The position numbers and the translations under genes are program-made. Of a DNA stretch of 50,726 bases, positions 35,729 to 47,134 are shown one piece after another (the first letter of the stretch is position 1; every line of letters begins with the position of its first letter). A model generated the notes under the pieces. The model was not told the origin of the DNA and searched no databases. It was given only the letters and a program-made list of their open reading frames with translations. This stretch comes from Nocardia pseudobrasiliensis NBRC 108224 (GTDB taxonomy: Bacteria; Actinomycetota; Actinomycetes; Mycobacteriales; Mycobacteriaceae): positions 1-50,726 of the forward strand of contig NZ_BDBS01000007.1 of assembly GCF_001613105.1 (NCBI RefSeq), given 5' to 3'.

Positions 35729-37042
35729 ATGGCACATATCACCGCGCTGGACACCCTCGATGTTCGGTTCCCGACGTCGACGCAGCTGGACGGCTCCGAC
35801 GCGATGAATCCCGATCCGGATTACTCCGCGGCGTATGTGGTGCTGCGCACCGATCATCCGGACGGCTACGCCGGTCACGGATTCGCGTTCACCATCGGGC
35901 GCGGCAACGAGGTGCAGCGCGTTGCCATCGCCGCGTTGGAGCGTCTGGTTGTCGGTCGCCCGATCACCGAAATCGTCGGCGATCTGGGCGGTTTCGCGCG
36001 CTCGCTGACCGACGACTCGCAGCTGCGCTGGCTGGGCCCGGAGAAGGGCGTGATGCATATGGCCATCGGCGCGGTCGTCAACGCGGCCTGGGATCTGGCC
36101 GGGCGGATGGCCGGGAAACCGGTGTGGCAGTTGGTCTCCGAGCTGAGTCCGGAGCAGTTCGTGGATCTGATCGACTTCCGCTACCTCACCGACGCGCTCA
36201 CCCGGCAGGAGGCGCTGGCGCTGCTGCGCCGCGCCGAACCGGGGAAACGCGACCGCGCCGATCGTTTACTGACGTCCGGATATCCCGCCTACACCACCTC
36301 ACCCGGATGGTTGGGTTACTCCGACGCCAAACTCGACCGGTTGGCCCGGCGCGCGGTCGCCGACGGTTTCGGCATCATCAAACTCAAGGTCGGCCGCGAT
36401 ATCGACGAGGATCTGCGCCGATTGAAGATCGCCCGCGCCGCGGTCGGCCCCGGTATCGGCCTGGCCGTGGACGCCAATCAGCGCTGGGGCATCGACGAAG
36501 CGGCGGAATGGATCTCGCGTCTGGGCCCGGCCGAGCTGTCCTGGGTGGAGGAGCCCACCAGCCCCGACGACATCCTGGGCCACGCCGAGATCCGCCGCCG
36601 CACCGGCGCGCGCATCGCCACCGGCGAGCACGGCCAGAACCGGATCCTGTTCAAGCAGCTGCTGCAGGCGCAGGCGGTCGATGTGGTGCAGATCGACGCG
36701 GCGCGGGTGGGCGGGGTCAACGAGAATCTGGCAATCCTGTTGCTGGCGGCCAAATTCGGTGTTCCGGTGATCCCGCACGCGGGCGGGGTGGGATTATGCG
36801 AATTGGTGCAGCATCTGGCGATGATCGACTATGTCGCCGTCTCGGCCACCATGTCCGGGCGCGCCATCGAATACGTCGACCATCTGCACGAGCATTTCCG
36901 CGATCCGGTGCGGGTGGTCGGTGGACGCTATCTGGCACCGCGCGCACCGGGTTTCAGCGCCGAGATGCTGCCCGCCTCGCTGACCGACTACACCTATCCC
37001 ACCGGCACGGCCTGGCGGACCTGTAAGGAGTACGAGAACTGA
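35729..37042 (+). CDS. L-fuconate dehydratase (enolase superfamily)
   Basis: It converts L-fuconate to 2-keto-3-deoxy-L-fuconate. The 437-residue product starts [21 protein letters not shown], as in known fuconate dehydratases. The KxK motif IIKLKVG puts Lys at 218 and 220, the metal-ligand Asp is in AVDANQRW, Glu in WVEEP and ATGEHGQNR, and the catalytic His is His350 in VIPHAGGVG. The characterised Xanthomonas enzyme uses Lys220 and His351, which fits closely. Length also favours fuconate over rhamnonate dehydratase. It is first in the operon; the binding-protein gene starts in its stop codon (TGATG). Confidence 0.93.
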   Translation: MAHITALDTLDVRFPTSTQLDGSDAMNPDPDYSAAYVVLRTDHPDGYAGHGFAFTIGRGNEVQRVAIAALERLVVGRPITEIVGDLGGFARSLTDDSQLRWLGPEKGVMHMAIGAVVNAAWDLAGRMAGKPVWQLVSELSPEQFVDLIDFRYLTDALTRQEALALLRRAEPGKRDRADRLLTSGYPAYTTSPGWLGYSDAKLDRLARRAVADGFGIIKLKVGRDIDEDLRRLKIARAAVGPGIGLAVDANQRWGIDEAAEWISRLGPAELSWVEEPTSPDDILGHAEIRRRTGARIATGEHGQNRILFKQLLQAQAVDVVQIDAARVGGVNENLAILLLAAKFGVPVIPHAGGVGLCELVQHLAMIDYVAVSATMSGRAIEYVDHLHEHFRDPVRVVGGRYLAPRAPGFSAEMLPASLTDYTYPTGTAWRTCKEYEN

Positions 37043-38136
37043 TGTACACCAGGATCATCGGCGCGGCCGTGGCCGCCGCACTGGCCGTAACCGTCGCCGC
37101 GGGCTGCACCCGCGAACCGGCTGGGCCCGGCTCACCCGGCGGCAATGCGGTCGATGTCGGCAGCGGCGCGGCCGACGGCGTACCGGTCGGCGCCGACCAG
37201 CCTCGTTCGGATTCGGATTTCTGGAGCGCCTACGCCGGATACCTCGGCCCGAAGGCCGCCGCGGGCGGGGTGCGCCTGGAGAACACCTCCTCCGACAACG
37301 ACTCCAACCGGCTGCGCTCCAATGTGGATACGCTGCTGTCGAAGAATGTGCGGGCCCTCATCCTGGCGCCGCAGGACACCGCCGCGGTCAAACCCGCGAT
37401 CGCCGCCGCGGCCGCCCGCAAGGTGCCGGTGGTCACCGTCGACACCCGCCCCGACAGCGGCGGGGCGTATATGGTCGTGCGCGCCGACAATCGCGCCTAC
37501 GGCACGAAATCGTGTACCTACCTGGGTGAAACGCTGCACGGCAGCGGCAAGGTCGTCGAATTCCAGGGCGATCTGGCCTCCATCAACGGACGCGACCGAT
37601 CCGAGGCGTTCGCCGACTGCATGCGCTCGAAGTACCCGGGTATCAAGGTGATCGAGATCCCCACCGACTGGAAGGGCGATCGGGCGGTGTCGGGTCTACA
37701 GGACAAGCTGCTCACCGATCCCGATATCAACGGCATCTACATGCAGGCGGGCGGGGTCTTCCTGCAATCGACGCTGGCCCTGCTGCGCCGCAGCGGCAAA
37801 CTCGTGAAAGCCGGTCAGCCGGGCCACATCACGATCGTGTCCAACGACGGCATCCGGGCCGAACTCGATGCCATCGACGCCGGTGAGATCGACGCCACCG
37901 TCTCCCAGCCCGCCGACCTCTACGCCCAATACGCGGTGACCTACGCCGAGGCCGCCACCGCCGGACGCACCTTCGCCCCGGGACCCACCGATCACGGCTC
38001 GACGATCATCGATACCGGAATCGGCGGCATGCTCGAGGATCAGCTGCCCGCGCCGGTGGTCACCCGCACCGGCGGCAAGGTCGGCGACCTCGACACCGTC
38101 GCGACCTCCGATCCGGGACTGTGGGGCCGGAAATGA
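37042..38136 (+). CDS. L-fucose ABC importer, substrate-binding lipoprotein
   Basis: The product has 364 residues with a lipoprotein signal (VTVAAGC, Cys 22). Its type I binding fold is of the ribose/rhamnose group: DSDFWSAYAGYLGPKAAAGG, LILAPQDTAAVKPAIAAAAARKVPVVTVDTRPD, VVRADNRAYGTKSCTYLGE and YMQAGGVFLQSTL. AAGGAG (37025-37030) lies in the end of the upstream gene. It overlaps the ATPase gene by 4 bp (ATGA). The substrate, L-fucose or an oligosaccharide carrying it, is inferred from the operon. Confidence 0.88.
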   Translation: MYTRIIGAAVAAALAVTVAAGCTREPAGPGSPGGNAVDVGSGAADGVPVGADQPRSDSDFWSAYAGYLGPKAAAGGVRLENTSSDNDSNRLRSNVDTLLSKNVRALILAPQDTAAVKPAIAAAAARKVPVVTVDTRPDSGGAYMVVRADNRAYGTKSCTYLGETLHGSGKVVEFQGDLASINGRDRSEAFADCMRSKYPGIKVIEIPTDWKGDRAVSGLQDKLLTDPDINGIYMQAGGVFLQSTLALLRRSGKLVKAGQPGHITIVSNDGIRAELDAIDAGEIDATVSQPADLYAQYAVTYAEAATAGRTFAPGPTDHGSTIIDTGIGGMLEDQLPAPVVTRTGGKVGDLDTVATSDPGLWGRK

Positions 38137-39638
38137 CCGTGGCCCAACAGGTTTCCGAACCGGTGGCCGAGGCGATCGGGGTGTCCAAACGCTTCGGGCG
38201 TACCGTCGCGCTGGATCGGGTCGACCTGTGCGTGCGCGCGGGCCGCACCCACGCCCTCGTCGGGCGTAACGGCGCGGGGAAGTCCACGCTGGTATCCATC
38301 CTCACCGGCCTGACCCCGCCCGACGAGGGCGAGGTCCGCTTCCACGGCCGTCCCGCGCCCGCCCCGGCCGACCGCGACGGCTGGCGATCCCGGGTGGCGT
38401 GCGTCTACCAGCATTCGACGATCATTCCCGATCTGTCGGTGGCGGAGAATCTGTTCGTCAATCGGCAGGGTCTGGGCGGGCCGATCGTGCGCTGGGGCGC
38501 GCTGCGCGCCCGGGCGCGCGAACTGCTCGACACCTGGTCGGTGCCGGTCGATGTCGAGACCCCGGCGCGGGAGCTGTCGGTGGAACGTCGCCAGCTGGTG
38601 GAGATCGCGCGATCGCTGTCGCACGGCGCGCGGTTCATCATTCTCGACGAACCGACCGCCCAGCTGGACGGTCCGGCCATCGCCCGGCTGTTCGCGCGCA
38701 TCCGCGATCTGCAGGAGCACGGGGTCACCTTCCTGTTCATCTCCCATCATCTCGACGAGACCTACGAGATCTGTTCCGACATCACGGTTTTCCGCGATGC
38801 GCGTCACATCGTCACCGCACCGGCGGCCGAACTCGGCAAAAGCGAACTGATCGCGGCGATGACCGGTGATTCGATCGACCTCGAGACGGCGGTACCGCGA
38901 CGGTCGGGACCGCGCGGCGATGCCCCCGCGCTGCGGGTGCGGGGGCTGAGCCGGCCGAACGAATTCGCCGACATCGCCTTCGAGGTGCGGCCCGGTGAGA
39001 TCCTCGGACTGGCCGGCGGCGGCAGCAGCGGCCGCATCGAGATCGCGGAGACGATCGTCGGATTGCGCCGCGCCGCCGCCGGTGTCGTCGAGGTGTCCGG
39101 AGTCGCGCTGCGCCACAGCGGCGTTCGCGCCGGACGCGACGCGGGAATCGGCTTCGTGCCGCGCGACCGGCTCGACGAGGGCCTGGTGCCGGAGATGAGC
39201 GTGGCCGACAACACCACTCTGACCGTGCCCCACAAACTGGGTCGCCTCGGAACCATCGCGGGATCCAGACGAGACGCCCTGACCCACAAAGCGATCAAGG
39301 AGCTGGGCATCAAAACCGACGGCCCCGGCCAATCGGTGGCCGAACTGTCCGGCGGCAATCAGCAGAAGGTCGTCTTCGCCCGCGCCCTGGCCACCGATCC
39401 CGCGGTGCTGGTGCTGATCACCCCCACCGCGGGTGTCGACGTGCGCTCCAAACAGACCCTGCGAGAGGTGGTGCGCGACACCGCCGATCGCGGCACGGCC
39501 GTACTGGTCGCCTCCGACGAACTCGACGATCTGCGCGACTGCGACCGAGTCCTGGTGCTGGTCCAGGGAGCACAGACCACAACGTTCGACAAGGGCTGGG
39601 ACGACCGCGAACTGGTCTCCGCCATGGAGGGACTGTGA
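38133..39638 (+). CDS. L-fucose ABC importer, duplicated ATPase
   Basis: The 501-residue protein has two ATPase halves as in RbsA/XylG. The first has Walker A GRNGAGKST, signature LSVERRQ and Walker B FIILDEP. The second has a degenerate Walker A (GGGSSGR), signature LSGGNQQK and Walker B VLVLITPTAGVD, in which the usual Asp-Glu of the second site is replaced by Thr-Pro (LITPT). The second half may thus be non-hydrolytic, a common asymmetry of this family. The ATG at 38133 overlaps the binding-protein stop; an upstream in-frame codon at 38121 is less likely. Confidence 0.9.
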   Translation: MTVAQQVSEPVAEAIGVSKRFGRTVALDRVDLCVRAGRTHALVGRNGAGKSTLVSILTGLTPPDEGEVRFHGRPAPAPADRDGWRSRVACVYQHSTIIPDLSVAENLFVNRQGLGGPIVRWGALRARARELLDTWSVPVDVETPARELSVERRQLVEIARSLSHGARFIILDEPTAQLDGPAIARLFARIRDLQEHGVTFLFISHHLDETYEICSDITVFRDARHIVTAPAAELGKSELIAAMTGDSIDLETAVPRRSGPRGDAPALRVRGLSRPNEFADIAFEVRPGEILGLAGGGSSGRIEIAETIVGLRRAAAGVVEVSGVALRHSGVRAGRDAGIGFVPRDRLDEGLVPEMSVADNTTLTVPHKLGRLGTIAGSRRDALTHKAIKELGIKTDGPGQSVAELSGGNQQKVVFARALATDPAVLVLITPTAGVDVRSKQTLREVVRDTADRGTAVLVASDELDDLRDCDRVLVLVQGAQTTTFDKGWDDRELVSAMEGL

Positions 39639-40618
39639 TGGCGACGACCCGACCTCGTTTGCGCTGGGGCGCATTTCGCGATTTCCTGCTGGTGCCGCCG
39701 ATCCTGCTGGTGCTGGTGGTCGGCTATTTCATCAACGCCAACTTCGTCTCCCGGGACAACCTCACCAATGTCCTCACCACCATGAGCGGTATCTCGCTGA
39801 TCGTGCTGGCGGAGGTGCTGGTCCTGCTGGTGGGGCGGATGGACCTGTCGCTGGAGTCGACCTTCGGACTGGCTCCGGGCGTGGCGATCTGGGCGACGAT
39901 GGGCACCGCGAAGGTCGGGGCCTACACCTGGACCTCGCCGTGGATGACCATTCCGCTCGCGCTGCTGGTCGGGCTCGCGGTGGGTGCGGTCAACGGCGTG
40001 CTGATCGTGCGGTTCGGACTCAACGGATTCATCGTGACGCTGGCCATGCTGATCGCGCTGCGCGGCCTGCTCACCTTTCTCACCTCGGGATTCACACTGA
40101 CCAAAATTCCGGATTCGGTCGAATGGCTCGGCAACGCACGGACATTGGGCGTTCCGATCAATGTGCTGATCTGCCTGGCGCTGTTCGCGATCGGATATCT
40201 GATCCTGCGGTACACCACCGCCGGACGGGCGCTGTACGCGGTCGGCGGCAACGAGGCCGCGGCGCGGGCGGCCGGTATCCGCACCGACCGCGTGGTGATC
40301 ACCGTGCTGGTCGTCGCGGGCGCGCTGGCCGCGATCGGCGGGCTCATCTACTCCGGGCAATTCGCCAGCGTGCAGGTCAGCCAGGGCGACGGCATGATCT
40401 TCAATGTCTTCGCCGCCTGTGTGATCGGCGGGGTCGCGCTCAACGGCGGCCGCGGTTCGGTCCTGGGCGCGTTCTTCGGCATCCTCGTGCTCACGCTCAT
40501 TCAGAAGCTGCTGTCCTACGGCGGTGTGAGCGCCGATTCGCTGAAGTTCATCAATGGCGCACTGATCCTCGTGGCCCTGATCATCACCCGCCTGGCCAGT
40601 GGCCGCCGACAGGAGTGA
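39638..40618 (+). CDS. L-fucose ABC importer, RbsC-like permease
   Basis: The product has 326 residues and about ten transmembrane segments with the ribose-permease pattern: LAEVLVLLVGRMDLSLESTFGLAPGVAIW, RFGLNGFIVTLAMLIALRGL, the coupling loop TAGRALYAVGGNEAAARAAGIRTDRV and FAACVIGGVALNGGRGSVLGAFFG. GGAGGGA (39626-39632) favours the ATG at 39638, which shares bases with the upstream stop (TGATG); GTG at 39635 is also possible. One permease gene serves as a homodimer. Confidence 0.9.
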   Translation: MATTRPRLRWGAFRDFLLVPPILLVLVVGYFINANFVSRDNLTNVLTTMSGISLIVLAEVLVLLVGRMDLSLESTFGLAPGVAIWATMGTAKVGAYTWTSPWMTIPLALLVGLAVGAVNGVLIVRFGLNGFIVTLAMLIALRGLLTFLTSGFTLTKIPDSVEWLGNARTLGVPINVLICLALFAIGYLILRYTTAGRALYAVGGNEAAARAAGIRTDRVVITVLVVAGALAAIGGLIYSGQFASVQVSQGDGMIFNVFAACVIGGVALNGGRGSVLGAFFGILVLTLIQKLLSYGGVSADSLKFINGALILVALIITRLASGRRQE

Positions 40619-40619
40619 T

Positions 40620-40934
40620 ATGCGAATCGCACTGCACACCAGGCTGTTACCGGGTGCGGAGGCCGACTACCAGGCCGCGCACCGCGAGGTTCCCGACGAA
40701 CTGGTCGCGGCCATCCGCGCGGCGGGCGCCACCGAGTGGACCATCTGGCGCAGCGGAGCGGATCTGTTCCACGTCATCGACTGCGATTCCTACGACCGTC
40801 TGTTGGCGGAGCTGGCCGGGCTGCCGGTCAATATCGCGTGGCAGCGGCGGATGAGCGCGTATCTGGCTGTACCGCAAGACTATTCGGCCACCAATGCCGG
40901 ACTTCCGGTGGTCTGGCGGCTGCCGGATGCGTGA
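40620..40934 (+). CDS. RhaM-type sugar mutarotase, probably for L-fucose
   Basis: The product has 104 residues of the L-rhamnose mutarotase (DUF718) fold: RIALHTRLLPGAEADYQAAHREVPDEL, EWTIWRSGADLFHVID and MSAYLAV near the end, with His6 and His51-region residues likely catalytic. It speeds the conversion between alpha and beta anomers so that the dehydrogenase receives its preferred form. It is not a FucU-type protein, yet its place between permease and dehydrogenase argues for L-fucose. AGGAG lies 4 bp ahead; its end overlaps the next start by 8 bp. Confidence 0.85.
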   Translation: MRIALHTRLLPGAEADYQAAHREVPDELVAAIRAAGATEWTIWRSGADLFHVIDCDSYDRLLAELAGLPVNIAWQRRMSAYLAVPQDYSATNAGLPVVWRLPDA

Positions 40935-41847
40935 GTCGGTCGTCCTCGGCGGCGCGGGCTTCGCCGGACTGTACCGCCCGGTGTGCGAGGGGTCGGCCCG
41001 CGAGGTGCTGAATACCGCCTGGCAGTACGGAATTCGCGCCTTCGACACCGCGCCGCACTACGGTGCGGGCCTGAGCGAGGAACGCCTCGGCCGATTCCTG
41101 CGCGAGCGCGATCGGGCCGATTTCACGATCTCCACCAAGGTCGGGCGGCTGCTCTACGACGATCCCGACGCCGTCGACGGGGTCGACGGTTTCTACGGCA
41201 CGCCGAAACGCTCACGCCGACGCGACTATTCGGCCGAGGGCGTGCGTCGATCGGTCGAGCAGTCGCTGGCGCGGCTCGGCCTGGACCGGGTCGATCGACT
41301 GCTGATCCACGATCCCGAGGATCATATGGAGAAGGCGCTGGCCGAGGCGGTACCGGAGCTGGAACGGCTGCGCGCCCAGGGCGTGACCGGTGGAATCGGG
41401 CTGGGCGTCAACGATGTCGGGGTCGCGCTGCGCTTCGTCCGCGAGGCGGCGATCGATCATCTGCTCATCGCCGGGCGCTACACACTGCTGGACCGGCGCG
41501 CCGAGACCGAGCTGCTTCCCGAATGCGCGCGCCGCGGGGTGCGCGTCCTGGTCGCCGGGGTGTTCAACAGTGGCGTACTGGCGGATCCAGTGCGCCGCGG
41601 CACCTTCGACTACCGGGCCGCCGACCCCGCGGTGATCGACCGCGCCCGCGCGCTGGAACAGCTCTGCGCCGATCACGGCGTACCGCTGCGCGCGGTCGCG
41701 CTGCAGTTCCCGGCACGCCACCCGGCCGTGGCCGCGGTGGTCCTCGGGGCGGGGACCGCCGCCGAGGTCACCGACAGCCTCGCCATGTTGAATATCGCCG
41801 TGCCACAGCGACTGTGGGACGAGCTGTCGGAGCGGGCGCTGTGGTGA
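40927..41847 (+). CDS. Aldo-keto reductase: probable L-fucose 1-dehydrogenase
   Basis: The product has 306 residues with the AKR tetrad Asp40, Tyr45 (FDTAPHYG), Lys71 (STKVG) and His128 (LLIHDPED). It has the NAD(P) region LGAGTAAEVTDSLAML near the end. The group, similar to D-threo-aldose and L-fucose dehydrogenases, oxidises L-fucose to L-fucono-1,5-lactone. The ATG at 40927, which overlaps the mutarotase stop, gives the expected start of the barrel; an earlier open frame was rejected. The stop lies 2 bp from that of the opposing gntR. Confidence 0.88.
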   Translation: MRESVVLGGAGFAGLYRPVCEGSAREVLNTAWQYGIRAFDTAPHYGAGLSEERLGRFLRERDRADFTISTKVGRLLYDDPDAVDGVDGFYGTPKRSRRRDYSAEGVRRSVEQSLARLGLDRVDRLLIHDPEDHMEKALAEAVPELERLRAQGVTGGIGLGVNDVGVALRFVREAAIDHLLIAGRYTLLDRRAETELLPECARRGVRVLVAGVFNSGVLADPVRRGTFDYRAADPAVIDRARALEQLCADHGVPLRAVALQFPARHPAVAAVVLGAGTAAEVTDSLAMLNIAVPQRLWDELSERALW

Positions 41848-41849
41848 TG

Positions 41850-42548
41850 TCAGGCCGCGGCGCGCGTGAGCCACTCCATCACGCCCGCGACATGCGCCAG
41901 CGCCCGCGCGTGCGCCAGCTCCGGATCGCGGGCCGCGATGGCGTCGCAGATTCCGCGATGTTCGGCGACGGTCCGTTCGAACGCGCCCTCCTCGGTGATA
42001 CCGCGCCAGATCCGCGCCCGCGTGGTCGGCATGGACAGCGAATCCAGCAGCGAGGCCAGCACCTTATTGCCCGAGGCGGCGGCGATGGCGGCGTGGAAGT
42101 TCAGATCCTGCGCCACCAGATCGGTGACCGCGGAACCCTCCGGCGCGATCAGGGTGCGCAGGTGCGCCAGGTCGGCCTCGGATATGTGTCGCGCGGCCAG
42201 CGCGGTGGCGGCCGGTTCCAGAATGCGGCGCACGCCGAGGATCTCCAGCACCGAATCGTCCTGATGGAATTCCAGCAGGAAACTCATGGCGTCCAGCAGC
42301 GAATTCGGTTCCAGGCTGGCCACATACGTACCGTCGCCCTGGCGCACGTCCAGAATGCGCACCAGCGACAGCGCGCGTACCGCCTCGCGCAGCGAATTAC
42401 GCGAAACACCCAGTTCGGCCGCGAGATCGGCCTCGCGCGGCAACCGGGAGCCCGGCCGCAGATCGCCGGAGACGATCATCGCCTTGATCTTCGCTATCGC
42501 ATCGTCGGTGACCGACAATCCCATTCCTTCACTTTCGAGGATATGCAC
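41850..42548 (-). CDS. GntR/FadR-family regulator of the L-fucose locus, in antisense orientation
   Basis: The product has 232 residues from the GTG at 42548 (GGAGG ahead); Met9 at 42524 is an alternative but has its Shine-Dalgarno directly against it. The helix-turn-helix is [27 protein letters not shown]; an FCD domain follows, with the metal-ligand pair in [14 protein letters not shown] and HRGICDAI. The gene lies backwards in the catabolic operon, 2 bp from the dehydrogenase stop and 2 bp from the lactonase ATG. It probably represses the locus and responds to a pathway acid; both are inference. Confidence 0.9.
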   Translation of the reverse strand: MHILESEGMGLSVTDDAIAKIKAMIVSGDLRPGSRLPREADLAAELGVSRNSLREAVRALSLVRILDVRQGDGTYVASLEPNSLLDAMSFLLEFHQDDSVLEILGVRRILEPAATALAARHISEADLAHLRTLIAPEGSAVTDLVAQDLNFHAAIAAASGNKVLASLLDSLSMPTTRARIWRGITEEGAFERTVAEHRGICDAIAARDPELAHARALAHVAGVMEWLTRAAA

Positions 42549-42550
42549 CC

Positions 42551-43399
42551 ATGCCTCCGATGACTGTAGACGCTCATGTGCACGTCTGGGATATCAGCGG
42601 CGGAAAATTCCAGGTGGAATACGATTGGCTCGCTGAGACATCGGAGGTATTGCGGCGGACCTACACCCTCGACGATCTCGAGCCCGACCTGGGCCGCTAC
42701 GGCGTGGACGCGCTGGTGCTGGTGCAGGCCGCCGACTCCACCGCCGAGAACGCCGCCCTACTCGACGCCGCCGCGCGCGCCCCGCGCCCGGCGGTCGTGG
42801 TGGGCTGGCTGCCGCTGCACCGACCCGAGCGGATGCCCGACGCACTGTCGCGCTATCCGGGCCTGGTGGGCGTGCGCCATATGATCCATCGCGATCCGGA
42901 TCCGGAATGGCTGCTGCGCCCGGAGGTTTCGCGGAGCCTGGCGCTGCTGGCCGAGGCCGGGCTGAGTTTCGACGCGGTGGCCGAGCGCCCGGATCTGCTG
43001 GCTCAGGTCCCGGTGATCGCGGCGCGGCATCCGACCCTGCCGGTGGTACTCGACCATCTCGGTAAACCTCCGATCGCCGCGGGCGGCTGGCAACCGTGGG
43101 CGGATCTACTCGCGGCCGCGGCCGCCCAACCGAATGTGGTGGCCAAGATCTCCGGTCTGGCAACGGTTTCCGCGCCCGGGTTCACCGCCGCCCACTGGCG
43201 ACCGTACGTCGAGCACACATTGGCGGTATTCGGCGCGGATCGGGTCATGCTGGGCGGGGATTGGCCGTTCACGCTCAGCGCGGCCACCTATGCCACGGTC
43301 TGGCGGGCGACCCTGGACGCCCTGGCGGATCTGTCGCCCGGCGACCGCGCGGCGGTGCTGGGCGAGACCGCGGCCCGGATCTATCGAATTCCCCTGTAG
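42551..43399 (+). CDS. Amidohydrolase: probable L-fucono-1,5-lactonase
   Basis: The product has 282 residues, amidohydrolase-2 family: VDAHVHVWD (metal His pair), [34 protein letters not shown] and MLGGDWPF with the catalytic Asp. Characterised members of this family open fuconolactone to L-fuconate. GAGG (about 42537-42540) precedes the ATG. It starts 2 bp from the divergent gntR start, so its own promoter, if any, lies within gntR; read-through from the upstream operon is the alternative. The hydrolase gene follows 15 bp later. Confidence 0.88.
   Translation: MPPMTVDAHVHVWDISGGKFQVEYDWLAETSEVLRRTYTLDDLEPDLGRYGVDALVLVQAADSTAENAALLDAAARAPRPAVVVGWLPLHRPERMPDALSRYPGLVGVRHMIHRDPDPEWLLRPEVSRSLALLAEAGLSFDAVAERPDLLAQVPVIAARHPTLPVVLDHLGKPPIAAGGWQPWADLLAAAAAQPNVVAKISGLATVSAPGFTAAHWRPYVEHTLAVFGADRVMLGGDWPFTLSAATYATVWRATLDALADLSPGDRAAVLGETAARIYRIPL
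42636..42652 (-). promoter_or_regulatory. Candidate GntR operator inside the lactonase gene, upstream of gntR
   Basis: AGACATCGGAGGTATTG matches the site in the fucose promoter (35675-35691) at 15 of 17 positions. It lies 88 bp upstream of the gntR start, within lactonase codons 29-34, where the gntR promoter must also lie. Autoregulation by the GntR protein is the simplest reading. A weaker relative (14 of 17) overlaps the gntR ribosome site at 42549-42565. Confidence 0.5.
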
Positions 43400-43414
43400 C
43401 GAAGGAGAGTACGC

Positions 43415-44260
43415 GTGAGGTTCCAGCGGATCGGCCCGGTCGGTGACGAGCGACCGATCGTCGCGGTGGCGGGGCACAGTTACGATCTGAGCTCGCTCAC
43501 CCGCGATATCGACGGCGAATTCTTTGCCGCCGAAGGCATTTCGCGGGCCGAGGCGGCCGTGGCCCAGGGCCTGCTGCCCGAGATCGACCCCACCGGGCAG
43601 CGCGTGGGAGCTCCGATCGCTCGGCCCCAGGCGATCTGGTGTATCGGGATGAACTACGCCGCCCACGCCGTCGAGTCCGGTTCGGTCCCGCCGACGACGC
43701 CGGTGGTGTTCTTCAAAACGCCCAATACCATTGTCGGCCCGCACGACGACGTGCTCATCCCCCGCGGCTCCGAACGCACCGACTGGGAGGTGGAACTGGC
43801 CGTGGTGATCGGCCGCCGGGCCCGCTATCTGGACTCCCCCGACCAGGCCATGAGACATATCGCGGGATACACCATCTCCAACGATGTCTCCGAACGTCGC
43901 TTCCAGCTCGAGCTGTCGGGCGGCCAGTGGTCGAAGGGCAAATGCTGTGAGACCTTCAATCCGCTCGGCCCGGCCCTGATCCCCGCGGACCGCCTCGATC
44001 CGAAGGATCTGCGCCTGCGCTCGTTCGTCAACGGTGAACCGCGCCAGGATTCGACCACCGCCGACCTCATCTTCGATGTGGCCTATCTGGTCTGGCATCT
44101 GTCCCAGTTCGCGGTGCTCGAACCCGGCGACCTCGTCAACACCGGCACCCCGCAGGGGGTGGCGCTGTCGGGCCGCTTCCCGTATCTGCGTCCCGGCGAC
44201 GTGATGGAGCTCGAGATCGAAGGCATCGGGCGGATGCGCCAAACCTGCCTGCCCGCTTGA
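43415..44260 (+). CDS. Fumarylacetoacetate hydrolase family: probable 2,4-diketo-3-deoxy-L-fuconate hydrolase
   Basis: The product has 281 residues, FAH fold: IWCIGMNYAAHAVESG, VFFKTPNTIVGPHDDV, metal-binding DWEVELAVVIGR with the acidic residues, GYTISNDVSER and NTGTPQGVALSG. It would cleave the diketo acid to pyruvate and L-lactate, completing the pathway. GAAGGAGAG (43401-43409) precedes the GTG start. The exact substrate is inferred from the company of fuconate dehydratase and the SDR. It is the last gene of the fucose operon. Confidence 0.88.
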   Translation: MRFQRIGPVGDERPIVAVAGHSYDLSSLTRDIDGEFFAAEGISRAEAAVAQGLLPEIDPTGQRVGAPIARPQAIWCIGMNYAAHAVESGSVPPTTPVVFFKTPNTIVGPHDDVLIPRGSERTDWEVELAVVIGRRARYLDSPDQAMRHIAGYTISNDVSERRFQLELSGGQWSKGKCCETFNPLGPALIPADRLDPKDLRLRSFVNGEPRQDSTTADLIFDVAYLVWHLSQFAVLEPGDLVNTGTPQGVALSGRFPYLRPGDVMELEIEGIGRMRQTCLPA

Positions 44261-44264
44261 CGTT

Positions 44265-44395
44265 TCAGGCGGGCGTCGCCGCCAGTAGGGCCCGCAGGGC
44301 GGGCACCTCGCGTTCGGGATCGGCGAGCACGGCCTCGGCGCGGCGTTGGCGAGGGTGTACATCCCGCGCGCGACGAGCTCGCGCGGAATCTACCG
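44265..44395 (-). pseudogene. Short gene remnant between the fucose island and argR
   Basis: On the minus strand, IPRELVARGMYTLAN reads in one frame and, after a shift near the Asn-Ala codons, EAVLADPEREVPALRALLAATPA continues to a TGA at 44265-44267. Both pieces look like genuine coding sequence but no open frame joins them and no start is present. It may be the end of a gene broken when the fucose genes were placed here. The family is not recognised. Confidence 0.3.
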
Positions 44396-44448
44396 CAGCC
44401 GGTCCGTCGGCGCGGCACCCCAATTCCCCTGGCCCGCGGCGGGAGCGC

Positions 44449-47130
<2,682 letters not shown>

Positions 47131-47134
<4 letters not shown>

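Noticed and set aside
33567..44260. Assignment of the sugar locus to L-rhamnose because of the RhaM-type mutarotase
   Set aside because: The dehydratase start, length and Lys220/His350 spacing fit L-fuconate dehydratase, and the AKR-type dehydrogenase and lactonase agree with fucose. The mutarotase family alone does not decide.
43106..44362. 418-residue minus-strand ORF
   Set aside because: It runs antisense to the diketo-acid hydrolase and the end of the lactonase. Only its 5' tip overlaps the possible gene remnant at 44265-44395.
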